Source: Labrys okinawensis (lineage in GTDB: Bacteria > Pseudomonadota > Alphaproteobacteria > Rhizobiales > Labraceae). From it: a stretch of DNA of 64,000 nucleotides. Positions within the stretch are counted from its first letter, which is position 1. Each line of letters opens with the position of its first letter. The notes beneath the pieces are model-generated. The model saw only the letters and a program-made list of their open reading frames with translations. It ran no database searches and had not been told where the DNA came from. This document shows, in pieces, positions 40,763-49,491 of this stretch. A program made the translations under genes and the position numbers. The DNA is taken from assembly GCF_002982075.1 (NCBI RefSeq), contig NZ_PUEJ01000012.1, positions 86,563-150,562 of the forward strand. Reading direction: 5' to 3'.

Positions 40763-41544
40763 AGAAGTCCTCCGTGCTGTCCTGGCTGATCATCCTTCTG
40801 GCGATCAGCTATTTCATCATCCCGCTGCTCTCCACCTTCGAGTTCTCGCTGCGCATGCTGCGCGGGCAATATAGTTTTGAAGCCTATCGCGTGGTGTTCG
40901 CCCAGGCGGAATTCCAGCATGCTTTCGTCCGTTCGATCCTGCTTGCGCTCGCCACCATCGTGCTGAGCATCGTCCTGGTGGTGCCGGCAGCCTATCTGGT
41001 GCGTCTGCGCCTGCCGAGCTGGCGGTCGCCGGTGGAATTCATCACGCTGTTGCCGTTGGTCATTCCGGCGATCATCATCGTCTTCGGCTATATCCGGATG
41101 TTCAACTCCTCGTCCTGGCTGCCGCTGACCGACAGCGAATGGACCACGGACCTCCTGCTCACCTTCGGCTATGTCGTGCTGGCGCTGCCCTATATGTATC
41201 GGTCCGTCGATGCAGGCCTGCGCGCCATCGACGTCAAGACTCTGACCGAGGCAGCCCAGAGCCTGGGGGCGAGTGGTTTCACCATCCTCTGGCAGGTCAT
41301 CCTGCCGAATATTCGCTCCGGTGTGCTCAGCGGCTCCTTCATCGCTTTTGCCATCGTCATCGGCGAGTTCACCTTCGCCAGCCTGCTCAACCGGCCGGTC
41401 TTCGGTACCTATCTGCAATTGATCGGCGCCAACCGGGCCTATGAGCCCTCGGCGCTTGCCATCGTCGCCTTTATCATCACCTGGGCCTGCATGGGCCTGC
41501 TGCAGCTCGTCGGCCGCTCGCGCGGCGCGCGGGCGGCACGTTGA
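40759..41544 (+). CDS. ABC transporter permease (PotC-like)
   Basis: This 261-residue protein is the second permease, with about six membrane segments and the EAA loop LTEAAQSLGASGFTILWQV. ATG 40759 is within the ATGA overlap; a GTG nine bases upstream is less likely. It pairs with the preceding permease. Confidence 0.9.
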   Translation: MKKSSVLSWLIILLAISYFIIPLLSTFEFSLRMLRGQYSFEAYRVVFAQAEFQHAFVRSILLALATIVLSIVLVVPAAYLVRLRLPSWRSPVEFITLLPLVIPAIIIVFGYIRMFNSSSWLPLTDSEWTTDLLLTFGYVVLALPYMYRSVDAGLRAIDVKTLTEAAQSLGASGFTILWQVILPNIRSGVLSGSFIAFAIVIGEFTFASLLNRPVFGTYLQLIGANRAYEPSALAIVAFIITWACMGLLQLVGRSRGARAAR

Positions 41545-41564
41545 ACCAGCACTGGGAGGCCAGC

Positions 41565-42644
41565 ATGTCCTTTCTCGAGATCACCGGGCTGCAGAAGAGC
41601 TTCGGCGCCAACCAGGTGGTGAAGCGTTTCGATCTGTCGGTGCAGAAGGGGGAATTCATCACCCTGCTCGGCCCCTCGGGCTGCGGCAAGACCACGGTCC
41701 TACGCATGGTGGCCGGCTTCGAGTCGCCGTCATCGGGGTCCATCCGCATGGATGGCAAGGAGATCACCGGCCTGGCGCCCAACCAGCGCAATGTCGGCAT
41801 GGTGTTCCAAGCCTATGCGTTGTTTCCCAACATGACGGTGGCCGAGAATATCGGCTTTGGCCTGAAGATCGCCAGGAAGCCGCCTGCGGAGATCTATAGC
41901 CGCGTCAAGCAGATGCTGGAGATGATCAAGCTGCCGCAGATCGCCGACCGCTATCCCTTCCAGCTCTCCGGCGGCCAGCAGCAGCGCGTGGCACTGGCCC
42001 GTGCGATCGCGGTACGCCCGAAGATCCTCCTGCTCGACGAGCCGCTCTCTGCGCTGGATGCCAAGATCCGCGTATCCCTGCGCGACGAGATCCGCGTGCT
42101 GCAACAGGAACTCGGCATTACCACGCTGTTCGTGACGCATGACCAGGAAGAGGCACTGTCGATGTCCGACCGCATCGTGGTGATGAGCGCCGGACAGATG
42201 GAACAGGTCGGCACGCCCTTCGAGATCTACAATTTTCCCAAGACCCGCTTCGTCTCCTCTTTCGTGGGTACGCTCAACTTTCTCACCGGCAAGGTCGTCG
42301 ATGCCGCCACTGGCCGCTTCTCCGTCGACGGGCAGGAGGTGGTGACCAGCCGCGGCCTGCAGGGTGCCAGCAATGGTGAGACGCGTACGCTGGCCCTACG
42401 CCCCGAGGCGGTGGTGCTGGGCGCGGGCGGCGAGGGGCGCAACAGCCTCACCGGCCGCATCGAACTCGTCAGCTTCCTCGGCTCGATCGTTCGTATTCGC
42501 GTGCGTTTCAACGAAAATGTCGTCTCGCTCGATACCTTCAACAATCCGGGCGCGCCGCCGCCGCAGATGGGCGAGGACGTGACTGTGTCCTTCGGCCGTG
42601 GCGACCTGCAATTGCTGGAAGAAGCCGAGAAGGTGGCGGCCTGA
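41565..42644 (+). CDS. ABC transporter ATP-binding protein (PotA/FbpC-like)
   Basis: This 359-residue ATPase has Walker A GPSGCGKTT at 36-44, LSGGQQQRVALARA, LLLDEPLSALDAKIR, and a C-terminal TOBE domain (about 230-357) of the kind that regulates uptake. ATG 41565 follows GGGAGG; the TTG at 41541 would precede that site. Last gene of the importer operon. Confidence 0.92.
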   Translation: MSFLEITGLQKSFGANQVVKRFDLSVQKGEFITLLGPSGCGKTTVLRMVAGFESPSSGSIRMDGKEITGLAPNQRNVGMVFQAYALFPNMTVAENIGFGLKIARKPPAEIYSRVKQMLEMIKLPQIADRYPFQLSGGQQQRVALARAIAVRPKILLLDEPLSALDAKIRVSLRDEIRVLQQELGITTLFVTHDQEEALSMSDRIVVMSAGQMEQVGTPFEIYNFPKTRFVSSFVGTLNFLTGKVVDAATGRFSVDGQEVVTSRGLQGASNGETRTLALRPEAVVLGAGGEGRNSLTGRIELVSFLGSIVRIRVRFNENVVSLDTFNNPGAPPPQMGEDVTVSFGRGDLQLLEEAEKVAA

Positions 42645-42686
42645 GAATGGGGCTGGGCTCGGCGGTTTCGCGCAGCAGTCTGGATT

Positions 42687-43097
42687 TCATTTGTCGAATG
42701 GCCAACGCCAGTCGCCCGTGACTTCCTCCACGACATAGGCAGCAGGCCGCCCGCCGACCTTCTCCGCCAGACGGATGAGTTGAGCCTGCTCGTCCAGCAG
42801 TGGCGGGGCACCCGGCCAATGGCGGAGGCCGACATCGACATAGGCAAGCCCTGTACCCAAGGCGGCGAGTCCCTCCTCCGAGCGGCCGGTCACGAATGCC
42901 GTTACAGCCAGACTGCGAAAAGCGAGCAGCAATCGCGCCAGAACTTGGCCTTCGAAGCCGCGATGAAAGGCGATGAGTATTTTCTCGAGTGCGAAGCGAT
43001 TGAGAAGATGCGCCTGTTCGTCGGATTTTGCCTGAAAGAGCTCTGCAGCCTTCGATTGAGCTTCGTAGCCCTGCTGCAGATCGTCGAGATTTGTCAT
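42687..43097 (-). CDS. Uncharacterised helical protein
   Basis: This 136-residue protein is predicted almost entirely helical (DLQQGYEAQSKAAELFQAK, LARLLLAFRSLAVTAFVTG) with a short Trp-rich end (GDWRWPFDK). No signal peptide. ATG 43097 is preceded by GGAGG at good spacing, which supports it as a real gene. It is convergent with the ABC operon. I do not recognise the family. Confidence 0.65.
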   Translation of the reverse strand: MTNLDDLQQGYEAQSKAAELFQAKSDEQAHLLNRFALEKILIAFHRGFEGQVLARLLLAFRSLAVTAFVTGRSEEGLAALGTGLAYVDVGLRHWPGAPPLLDEQAQLIRLAEKVGGRPAAYVVEEVTGDWRWPFDK

Positions 43098-43209
43098 CAC
43101 CCGCCTCCGAAAGCGCGTCCTGAAGCCCGCAGCATGCGCCCCTCCGGATCACCGGGGCGGCCCAATCGCAGGACGAGAAACCGTCATGTCCTTCGGGCGG
43201 CGGGCCGTC

Positions 43210-44067
43210 TCACGGCGCGAGCGGCCCGTTTCTCAGCCGCGAGAGGTCGAAATCCCTGATGTCCCTGAGCAGATCGACCAGGGCCTGTGCGCCGAACGCG
43301 GCCGAGAGTTCGCCATGCTCCGGCGTCGCCTTGCTGGCGTCGCCCGCCGCGCCTTCGGGGCGGATGTCCTGGGCCATCCAGCCGAAGCCGCCGGGGCGGC
43401 CGGTGCGCAGATATTTGAAGGTCTGCTCCATTTCGTAGGTGACCGGGCGGAAATCCTTGGCCTTGTCCATGCGCACGAGGTCGGCGCGAAAGGCAAGCAT
43501 CAGAGCGGTCTCGATCTCGCCGGCATGGATGCCGAGCCGCGTCTCGTCATCGGAATAGGTGCCCTTCGGATAACCGAACATGTGCCAGGAGGTGAAGGCG
43601 ACCAGCATGCCGTGGCGCACACGCAGTTCGCGGGCCACGATGTCCATCGCCGCCATGTTGCCGCCGTGGGAATTGACGATCAAAAGCTTGCGGACGCCGG
43701 CCCGATGCACGCTCTCGCCGATCTCGGTCCAGGACCGGATCACGGTTTCGGCCGAGAGGCTGAGGGTGCCGGGGAATTCCAGATGCTCGTTGGATTTGCC
43801 GATGGTCTGGATCGGCAGGAAGGTCGCCGGGATATCGGCGGGGATCAGCGGGATGGCGCGCTCCAGATAGCCCTGCATGATCATGCTGTCGACGCCGACA
43901 GGCAGATGGGGCCCGTGCTGCTCGACGGCAGCGATCGGCAGCACGGCGATCCAGTTGGCGGTATCGCCGGTGCGGAAATCCTCCGTCGTCATCTCGAACC
44001 AATGGCGGCGGGGTAGGGAGGCGGTGGTGGGCATGATCGAATCCAGCACGGGGACTGCCTGAACCAT
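43210..44067 (-). CDS. Creatininase-family amidohydrolase
   Basis: In this 285-residue protein, the metal ligands of the creatininase fold are visible: VEQHGPHLPVGVD (Glu49, His51, Asp60), NSHGGN and HAGEIETALML. The family includes creatininase, FAPy deformylase (ArfB) and MftE peptidase. Nothing nearby points to creatinine use; a deformylase or amide hydrolase role is equally possible. Start at ATG 44067, or ATG 44034 if the first residues are not translated. Stand-alone gene. Confidence 0.85.
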   Translation of the reverse strand: MVQAVPVLDSIMPTTASLPRRHWFEMTTEDFRTGDTANWIAVLPIAAVEQHGPHLPVGVDSMIMQGYLERAIPLIPADIPATFLPIQTIGKSNEHLEFPGTLSLSAETVIRSWTEIGESVHRAGVRKLLIVNSHGGNMAAMDIVARELRVRHGMLVAFTSWHMFGYPKGTYSDDETRLGIHAGEIETALMLAFRADLVRMDKAKDFRPVTYEMEQTFKYLRTGRPGGFGWMAQDIRPEGAAGDASKATPEHGELSAAFGAQALVDLLRDIRDFDLSRLRNGPLAP

Positions 44068-44119
44068 ACCGCTGCGAGGCGCTATTTCAACGCCTCGCCT
44101 GCTGCGATCACCGGATCAC

Positions 44120-45289
44120 TCACCGTGACGACGGATTCCCGTCGGGGTTCGGCCGTGGCCGCCAGCGACGGCGCTGGCCTGAACTGGGCGTAGCCGGGTT
44201 GCTGGAGGGGGTGATCACGGGACCGGGTCTGGGATAACGCGGCGACCTCTGCACGATCGGCCCTTCGTCCCAGACGGGCGGGCGGCGCCGGCGCGGCGGG
44301 CTGTAGATCGGGGGCTCGTCGCCATAATCGGGCCCAGGCCCGCCATAGATCCGGCGTCGGCTGCGTGGGATCTCCGGCACCGTGACCCGCACTTCACGCC
44401 GTTTGCTGGAGCGAGGCGGCGGCGGGCTCCAGGATTTCATGCGAGGCGCCGCTGGGGCCGGCAAAGTGACGGGCGTCGCCAGGGGTGCCGCCGGAGGCGG
44501 AGGAGGCGCGCAGGCGGCTAGGCTGTCCCCGACGCTGAGCGAGGCGGCGGAAGCGGCGGTATTCAGCCAGAGCAGCCATTCGCCCAGGAATTCATTCGAC
44601 CAGGGCGCCACCGGGCCGGTGTCATAGTCGATGACGAGGGCCGGCTGCGGCAGCACGAACACGGCGATGCCGCGCACGATCTTGATGCGGGTCACCGGCG
44701 TCGAGCCGGCAAAGGTACCGGCCGGCGCGGAGGAAGGCCCATTGTCGCAGCGATTGCCGAGCTTGGCCGTCTCGATGAAGGTCCATTGCCTGTCCACGTT
44801 GAAGTTGGCGAGGCTGATCTCCTGCTGATCGGTCGCGGGCGGGGTCGGCGCCCAGCCGGTCCAGTCGCCGCCGCCGCGCCAGATCACCCAGGCGGGGCTC
44901 CATTGCGTGCCGGGCACCCAGACCCAGCCATTGCTGCCATCGGAGGCCCAGCGGCCGTAATGATGGATGATCTTGCCCCAGACGGTGGGATCGTCATAGG
45001 TCCAGCCGTAAGTGCGGTCATAGACCCAGCGGCAGGCTGGATAGGGATGCCAGCCGGCAGGCACCACCGAAGGCTTCCAGACTTCGCCGTAGCGTTCGGA
45101 ATAGATATATTGGCCATAGTCCGACAGTACGGCCTTGAACTCGTCGAGGCTGGGGGCCTGCGCCCGGACAGCCACGACGGGTGCCGCCCGGGCCTGGCCG
45201 GTGACGGCACCGGGAACGGGCAGCATGGCGCAAGCCAGCAGAAAGGAAGAAACCAGGCCGATCCCCCAACGCCGTGTCGTGCTGGCCAT
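44120..45289 (-). CDS. DUF6600-type secreted protein with Trp/Tyr-rich repeats
   Basis: This 389-residue protein has a signal peptide (about residues 1-35) and then a region rich in Trp/Tyr/Gly: GWHPYPACRWVYDRTYGWTY, HHYGRWASDGSNGWVWVPG, WSPAWVIWRGGGDWTGWAP, the pattern of DUF6600 proteins. The C-terminal third is Pro/Arg-rich (RRRRPPVWDEG, RRRWRPRPNPDG) and probably disordered. It is likely a periplasmic or surface protein; function unknown. Confidence 0.8.
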   Translation of the reverse strand: MASTTRRWGIGLVSSFLLACAMLPVPGAVTGQARAAPVVAVRAQAPSLDEFKAVLSDYGQYIYSERYGEVWKPSVVPAGWHPYPACRWVYDRTYGWTYDDPTVWGKIIHHYGRWASDGSNGWVWVPGTQWSPAWVIWRGGGDWTGWAPTPPATDQQEISLANFNVDRQWTFIETAKLGNRCDNGPSSAPAGTFAGSTPVTRIKIVRGIAVFVLPQPALVIDYDTGPVAPWSNEFLGEWLLWLNTAASAASLSVGDSLAACAPPPPPAAPLATPVTLPAPAAPRMKSWSPPPPRSSKRREVRVTVPEIPRSRRRIYGGPGPDYGDEPPIYSPPRRRRPPVWDEGPIVQRSPRYPRPGPVITPSSNPATPSSGQRRRWRPRPNPDGNPSSR

Positions 45290-45459
45290 AGCAAACCCTC
45301 CATGGGTTGTTGCTTCGATCGCAGCCGATCCTGAACCTGTCTGGGGGAGCTGTCCGTATCAATTGGCACGTGGATCCACGAGATCTGGCCACAAAATGAA
45401 ACCGCCGGTACCGGCTTTTGCTCCGGTCCGGCGGTCAACATACACCAGTGTCGACTGGT

Positions 45460-45639
45460 TCAGTGCAGCCTCTCGGCGCTCTTCAATCTTGCAATTTCGT
45501 CTTTGAGAAGGAGTTTCTTACGCTTCAGCTCTGCGATCTTGAGGTCATCCGAGGAGGGATGAGCCAGTGCGATGGTGAGTTCCGTTTCAAGAGCGTGATG
45601 TTTGCGCTCCAGTTCGACCAAATGCGACTGCACAGGCAT
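45460..45639 (-). CDS. YdcH/DUF465-family small protein (59 aa)
   Basis: The frame from ATG 45639 to TGA 45460 encodes 59 residues: LVELERKHHALETEL, ALAHPSSDDLKIAELKR and KKLLLKDEIARLK. These are the hallmarks of DUF465, a coiled-coil protein with a helical hairpin, found in most proteobacteria. Basic and cytoplasmic. It is divergent from a second DUF465 gene at 46007. Function not established in the family. Confidence 0.88.
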   Translation of the reverse strand: MPVQSHLVELERKHHALETELTIALAHPSSDDLKIAELKRKKLLLKDEIARLKSAERLH

Positions 45640-46006
45640 TAACGGCTCCTTGTGTCACAGTTCCGACATTTAACGTTCTCACGAAAAGTCGCCTATGTCG
45701 AAGGAAAATCGCGGATTCGAGCGTTGAATCGATTGTGCAAAGCAGCAATAAATTTAGTCGGAACAATAGGTTACCGCGCGGTAATGTGGTGTGGAGGGCA
45801 TAAAAAGAATGCTGGATCAAAGGCCTAGGAAGGGCTTGTGAAAGTTGTCCGGCAAGCTCTGCCAAACGGGTGTAAATAGATGGCGATATCTTGCCGCAGC
45901 GCTTGCGGGCGGGGAATCGGCTCGGCATAGTTCGGCACCGTGCCCGAAGGGGCATAGGGCAGCAGGATGGTCGAAATACCGAAGCTGCCATTCGGAATGG
46001 AAGGGT
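45640..46006. other. Divergent spacer between two YdcH-type genes
   Basis: It contains the palindrome TTACCGCGCGGTAA at 45771-45784 in an AT-richer section, which may be an operator or a promoter-proximal site. No coding frame is supported. Confidence 0.5.
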
Positions 46007-46231
46007 ATGGGCTTGTCAAATCCGCTCACCGAGGAGGAGGAAGCCGCGATGGTTGCGGAGCTGGGGCAGCTTCGCCAGGAACACCGCGATCTCGACGCCG
46101 CGATTGCCGCTCTGGAACAGGTGGGGTCCCCTGACCGTCTCCAGCTTCAACGCCTGAAGAAGCGCAAGCTCCATCTCAAGGACCGCATGTCCCTGCTGGA
46201 GGACCTGTTGACGCCGGACATCATCGCCTGA
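46007..46231 (+). CDS. YdcH/DUF465-family small protein (74 aa)
   Basis: From ATG 46007 (GGAAGGG upstream) the protein reads LTEEEEAAMVAELGQLRQEH, DAAIAALEQVGSPDRLQLQR and LKKRKLHLKDRMSLLEDLL, again the DUF465 pattern. It is more acidic at the N-terminus than the 59-residue partner and ends in a conserved-looking hydrophobic tail (TPDIIA). Upstream open frame is not convincing. Confidence 0.85.
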   Translation: MGLSNPLTEEEEAAMVAELGQLRQEHRDLDAAIAALEQVGSPDRLQLQRLKKRKLHLKDRMSLLEDLLTPDIIA

Positions 46232-46289
46232 CGCTTGGGGGCGGCGGACGCCGCGGCGCCAACAGTGGGGTTTGATGCGATCCGGGCGA

Positions 46290-47210
46290 TCAAACCGCCT
46301 TGCCGCTGGCGATTTCGGCGAGCATCCAGTCTCGGAACGCCTTGATCATCGGCTTGTCCGCCTTGGCCCTCGGCGCCACCAGGTGATAGGCGAATTCAGG
46401 CGCGATCTTCAAGGAAAGGTCGAAGGGGCGTACCAGCCGGCCGGCGGCCAGATCGTCGCCCACCAGGCTGGTGTTGCCCAGCGCCACGCCCTGGCCATCC
46501 ACGGCCGCCTGCAGGGTCATGATCGACTGGCTGAAATGCAGGCCGCGCGTGGGATCGGGTTTGTCCGCCTTGGCAGCCATCAGCCACATGCGCCAGTCCG
46601 GCCACATCGAATCCTGGCTGTGCCAGTCGAGATGGATCAGGGTGAAATACTGCAAATCGTTGGGTTCGCGCAGGGGAACGGGCCCGTGCAGGAGCTGAGG
46701 GCTGCAGATCGGAAAGACGTCCTCGACGAAGAGGCGATCCGAGCGCAGGCCGGCATAGGCGCCGCGGCCGAAGCGGATGGCGACGTCGATTTCCTGGCGA
46801 TTGAAATCGGCAAGCGTGTCGGAAATGTCGATGCGCATGTCGATATCGGGGAATTGCTGCCGGAAACGCGGCAGGCGTGGCACCAGCCATTTGGCGGCGA
46901 AGGATGAACCGGAAGAAACGGTGAAACTCTTGCGCTGGGTGGTGTTGGCGGCCCGGCGCAGGGCCTCGTCGATGGTGCGCAGAGCGCCGCTTGTGGATTC
47001 GAGCAGCTCTTCGCCGGCATGAGTGAGCTTCATGCTTCGGCTGGTGCGAAAGAACAGCCGGGTGCCGAGACGGTCTTCGAAAGCGCGGATCTGGCTGCTG
47101 ACTGCGGCGGGGGTCACGTCGAGCTCGATCGCGGCCTTGGCGAAGCTCAGATGGCGGGCGGCGACGGCAAAGGTCCACAGCGCACCAAGGCCGGCTCCCG
47201 ACTTGCTCAT
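46290..47210 (-). CDS. LysR-family transcriptional regulator, GcvA-like
   Basis: This 306-residue protein has an N-terminal winged helix (LSFAKAAIELDVTPAAVSSQ, RLFFRTSR) and a GcvA-type effector domain (DIDMRIDISDTLADF, DVAIRFGRG, AVDGQGVALGN). GcvA-like regulators control amino-acid or beta-lactamase genes. ATG 47210 follows GAGGTG. It is divergent from a 96-residue unknown gene, a possible target. Confidence 0.9.
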   Translation of the reverse strand: MSKSGAGLGALWTFAVAARHLSFAKAAIELDVTPAAVSSQIRAFEDRLGTRLFFRTSRSMKLTHAGEELLESTSGALRTIDEALRRAANTTQRKSFTVSSGSSFAAKWLVPRLPRFRQQFPDIDMRIDISDTLADFNRQEIDVAIRFGRGAYAGLRSDRLFVEDVFPICSPQLLHGPVPLREPNDLQYFTLIHLDWHSQDSMWPDWRMWLMAAKADKPDPTRGLHFSQSIMTLQAAVDGQGVALGNTSLVGDDLAAGRLVRPFDLSLKIAPEFAYHLVAPRAKADKPMIKAFRDWMLAEIASGKAV

Positions 47211-47340
47211 GCCCACCTCATGATCATCAAGTTTTTGTTGACGGTGAAGAAAGGTTCACCCGGTTGATAATCTAGCATAAAGCATTGAAAATAGGAAACA
47301 TATCGCGAGAGCGCATTTACTTTTTGTTGAGGGTACGAGT

Positions 47341-47631
47341 ATGTCGAGCGTCGAATTCCACGAAGATGAATGGGGCCGGCACTGGAGCTATTCCCCGGCC
47401 CTGCACGGGACGCAGGTGCGTCTGCATTATTCGATTGCCGCTGCCGTGGTCGGCGGCGCCATGTCCTTCGTCGAGACGATCTCCGCCGGCCTGGCCCAGC
47501 TCAGAGGGCAAGATCAGGCGGCCGCGAAGGCGGGGCGCCCGAGCGACCTTTATGGCGATGACGACGTGCCGCCTGTCGGTTATGTCCGCTACGAGGGCGT
47601 GCGGGACGAGTTCGGGCGTCCGCTTCCATGA
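47341..47631 (+). CDS. Uncharacterised 96-residue protein
   Basis: It begins MSSVEFHEDEWGRHWSYSP and has one hydrophobic stretch (about 31-50, IAAAVVGGAMSFVETISAGL) followed by a polar tail (PVGYVRYEGVRDEFG). The gene has its own terminator at 47662-47688 and a divergent LysR regulator. No family recognised; a small membrane-associated protein is possible. Confidence 0.6.
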   Translation: MSSVEFHEDEWGRHWSYSPALHGTQVRLHYSIAAAVVGGAMSFVETISAGLAQLRGQDQAAAKAGRPSDLYGDDDVPPVGYVRYEGVRDEFGRPLP

Positions 47632-47661
47632 GGAAAAGATCCGCAACTCAGCGGGATCACC

Positions 47662-47688
47662 GGGCGCGATCATCGATCGCGCCCTTTT
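47662..47688 (+). terminator. Rho-independent terminator
   Basis: The perfect stem GGGCGCGAT / ATCGCGCCC with a five-base loop is followed by TTTT, 30 bases after the 96-residue gene. Confidence 0.85.
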
Positions 47689-47717
47689 CTGTTGCCGGGA
47701 TCCCGCGCAGGAGAGCC

Positions 47718-47984
47718 TGGGTTAAGGTGCAGCCCTTTCAAGGTGTTTCGAACAAACCGGGAAAAGGTCGGGATAGGGTGGTGCAACCCCTCATCCGCCT
47801 GCCGGCACCTTCTCCCGCAAGGGGAGAAGGGGGCAGTTTTCGTGGCGCTGCGCTTGCCAGTTGCCTTCTCCCCTTGTGGGAGAAGGTGCCCCGAAGGGGC
47901 GGATGAGGGGTCTCGATGCCCTTTACCAGCCTTTTCCGGCGACCTAGTCCAAACACCTTGAAAGGGGGTGGGTTAAGGTGCAGC
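47718..47984. mobile_element. MITE-like element with terminal inverted repeats and flanking direct repeats
   Basis: Flanking direct repeats TGGGTTAAGGTGCAGC lie at 47718-47733 and 47969-47984. Terminal inverted repeats CCCTTTCAAGGTGTTT (47733-47748) and its complement (47951-47966) enclose about 200 bases. The interior is itself a large palindrome made of two RIME-like modules (CCCCTCATCC...CTTCTCCC and GGGAGAAGG...GGATGAGGGG). It has no coding capacity. The direct repeats are longer than common target duplications, so it may instead be a compound repeat. Confidence 0.6.
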
Positions 47985-48027
47985 GCCTGGGATCGCGGAC
48001 ACTGCCGGCAGGTGCTTGCACCAGAAA

Positions 48028-48060
48028 AAGGGCTCTTCCGCGCCGACGGAAGAGCCCTTT
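48028..48060. terminator. Bidirectional terminator of the TrcR gene
   Basis: GGGCTCTTCCG pairs with CGGAAGAGCCC around a six-base loop. A-run before and T-run after make it work on both strands. It lies 35 bases after the trcR stop. Confidence 0.85.
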
Positions 48061-48094
48061 TCGCATGACGGGTATGGACTGACCCCCGAGGGCG

Positions 48095-48814
48095 TCAGTC
48101 TTCCTTCTGCTTGATGCCCTTGAGCTTGGCGAACACGTTGGCGACGTCGAGTTCGTCCTCGTCTTCCGTCTGGCGCGGCTTGTTGCCGAGCGAAGCGAAG
48201 GGGTCGTCCGGCCTCTGGCCCCGGTCGGCCGCCGGTCCCGTGGTGATCTCGGCCGGCAGCAGCGTGGCGCTCTCGGCCTCGGGCGGCCGGTCCTTGGAGG
48301 CGCGGGCGACTTCGAAGTCGAGGTCGATCTGGGTGCACAGCCCCAGCATGACCGGATCGGCCGGGGTCAGCTGCGCGGTGTTCCAGTGGGTGCGGTCACG
48401 GATGGCCGCGATCGTCGTCTTGGTGGTGCCCACCAGACGCATGATCTGGGCGTCCTTGAGTTCGGGATGGTTCTTGACCAGCCAGAGAATGGCGTTGGGG
48501 CGGTCCTGGCGCCGGGAGACCGGCGTGTAGCGCGGACCCTTCTTGACCTTGGCGACGGCGATCTTGACCTTCGGCTCGGCCAGCCGGAGGCGATGATGGG
48601 AATCGCGCTCGCCGCGGGCAATCTCCTCCCGGGTGAGCTGGTTGGAGATCACGGGATCCAGACCCTTGATGCCGGCCGCGACTTCGCCGTCGGCAATGCC
48701 CTTGACCTCCAATGGATGCAGTTTGCAGAACTCGGCGATCTGGTCGAAGGTGAGGGCGGTGTTCTCAACCAGCCAGACAGCAGTGGCCTTCGGCATCAGC
48801 GGGGCGGTCGACAT
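48095..48814 (-). CDS. trcR: DUF1013 family, cell-cycle transcriptional regulator TrcR
   Basis: This 239-residue protein matches the alphaproteobacterial DUF1013/TrcR family: TAVWLVENTALTFDQIAEFC (about residues 11-30), KLHPLEVKGIADGEVA, NAILWLVKNHPELKDAQIMR and LVGTTKTTIAAIRDRTHWN, the last two forming a helix-turn-helix-like region. The C-terminus is acidic and polar. ATG 48814 is chosen because GAGGAG lies six bases before it; ATG 48820 would be too close. Single gene. Confidence 0.9.
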   Translation of the reverse strand: MSTAPLMPKATAVWLVENTALTFDQIAEFCKLHPLEVKGIADGEVAAGIKGLDPVISNQLTREEIARGERDSHHRLRLAEPKVKIAVAKVKKGPRYTPVSRRQDRPNAILWLVKNHPELKDAQIMRLVGTTKTTIAAIRDRTHWNTAQLTPADPVMLGLCTQIDLDFEVARASKDRPPEAESATLLPAEITTGPAADRGQRPDDPFASLGNKPRQTEDEDELDVANVFAKLKGIKQKED

Positions 48815-49275
48815 TTGCATCTCCTCGGAAAGCATGGGCTCGCTGCCGCCTCGCCCCAGCCTCCTGGAACGAAGCCCGACGCGAGCTGATTGTCGGGATT
48901 CATACCCCATATAGTCGTGGTTGACCCGAAAGGAAAGTCTGTTGCGCCGCTTTCCTGCCGGGATTGTCGACAGAAACCCACTCTGGCTAGGGCTCGATGG
49001 CGAGGCGGAGCCGGAGTGGAAGCAGTCATCGTCGGGTGCTGCAGGCACTGCTCGCATTTGCCGCCGCCCGTACCAGGGCGGCGAGTGCTACCGAAAACTG
49101 TTTGCGAAAGACGGCGCGCGGGCCGGTCTTGCCGCGAATGTGAGCGAAGATTCCGGCTCTCGCTCATAACCGCTCACCGATGAGCTTTTCATAATCGGGG
49201 CGAATGGGGTTAGAGTGGCCACTGCAGCGGAGCTCGGGGAGCGGGGCTGGCTTGGATGGGAAGTGAGGAGGCGAC
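48815..49275. other. Divergent spacer between trcR and a DUF1192 gene
   Basis: It should hold both promoters. I see no strong palindrome or terminator. A cysteine-rich open frame at 48890-49183 has no ribosome site and no family resemblance and is not annotated. Confidence 0.5.
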
Positions 49276-49467
49276 ATGGCGATTTTCGATGACGAGCCGC
49301 GAAAGGTAACGGTGGCACATCAGATCGGACAGGACCTCTCGACCCTGTCGCTGCACGAGCTTGACGAACGCATCGCGGCCCTGAGGCAGGAGATCGTGCG
49401 CCTGGAGGAAGCCAAGGCCAGCAAGGCTGCCTCGCTCTCGGCGGCGAGTGCCTTTTTCAAGACCTGA
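49276..49467 (+). CDS. DUF1192 small protein
   Basis: This 63-residue protein has the DUF1192 pattern: an N-terminal DDEPRK segment, then STLSLHELDERIAALRQEI and VRLEEAKASKAASLSAAS, ending in a short hydrophobic FFKT. It is a coiled-coil protein found across Hyphomicrobiales. GAGGAGG precedes ATG 49276. Convergent with the TetR gene. Confidence 0.88.
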   Translation: MAIFDDEPRKVTVAHQIGQDLSTLSLHELDERIAALRQEIVRLEEAKASKAASLSAASAFFKT

Positions 49468-49491
49468 CCCCCTCAAGGGCAACGCTGACGT

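Larger units (their letters stand above)
47632..48094. other. Spacer filled by terminators and a repeat element
   Basis: It contains a terminator (47662-47688), a MITE-like element (47718-47984) and a bidirectional terminator (48028-48060). Open frames crossing it are not coding. Confidence 0.7.

Noticed and set aside
47788..47911. CRISPR-like repeats
   Set aside because: The repeats are inverted mosaic modules without regular spacers and no cas genes are present.
48890..49183. Cysteine-rich open frame between trcR and the DUF1192 gene
   Set aside because: No ribosome site, no zinc-ribbon spacing, overlapping frames equally open; most likely non-coding promoter DNA.
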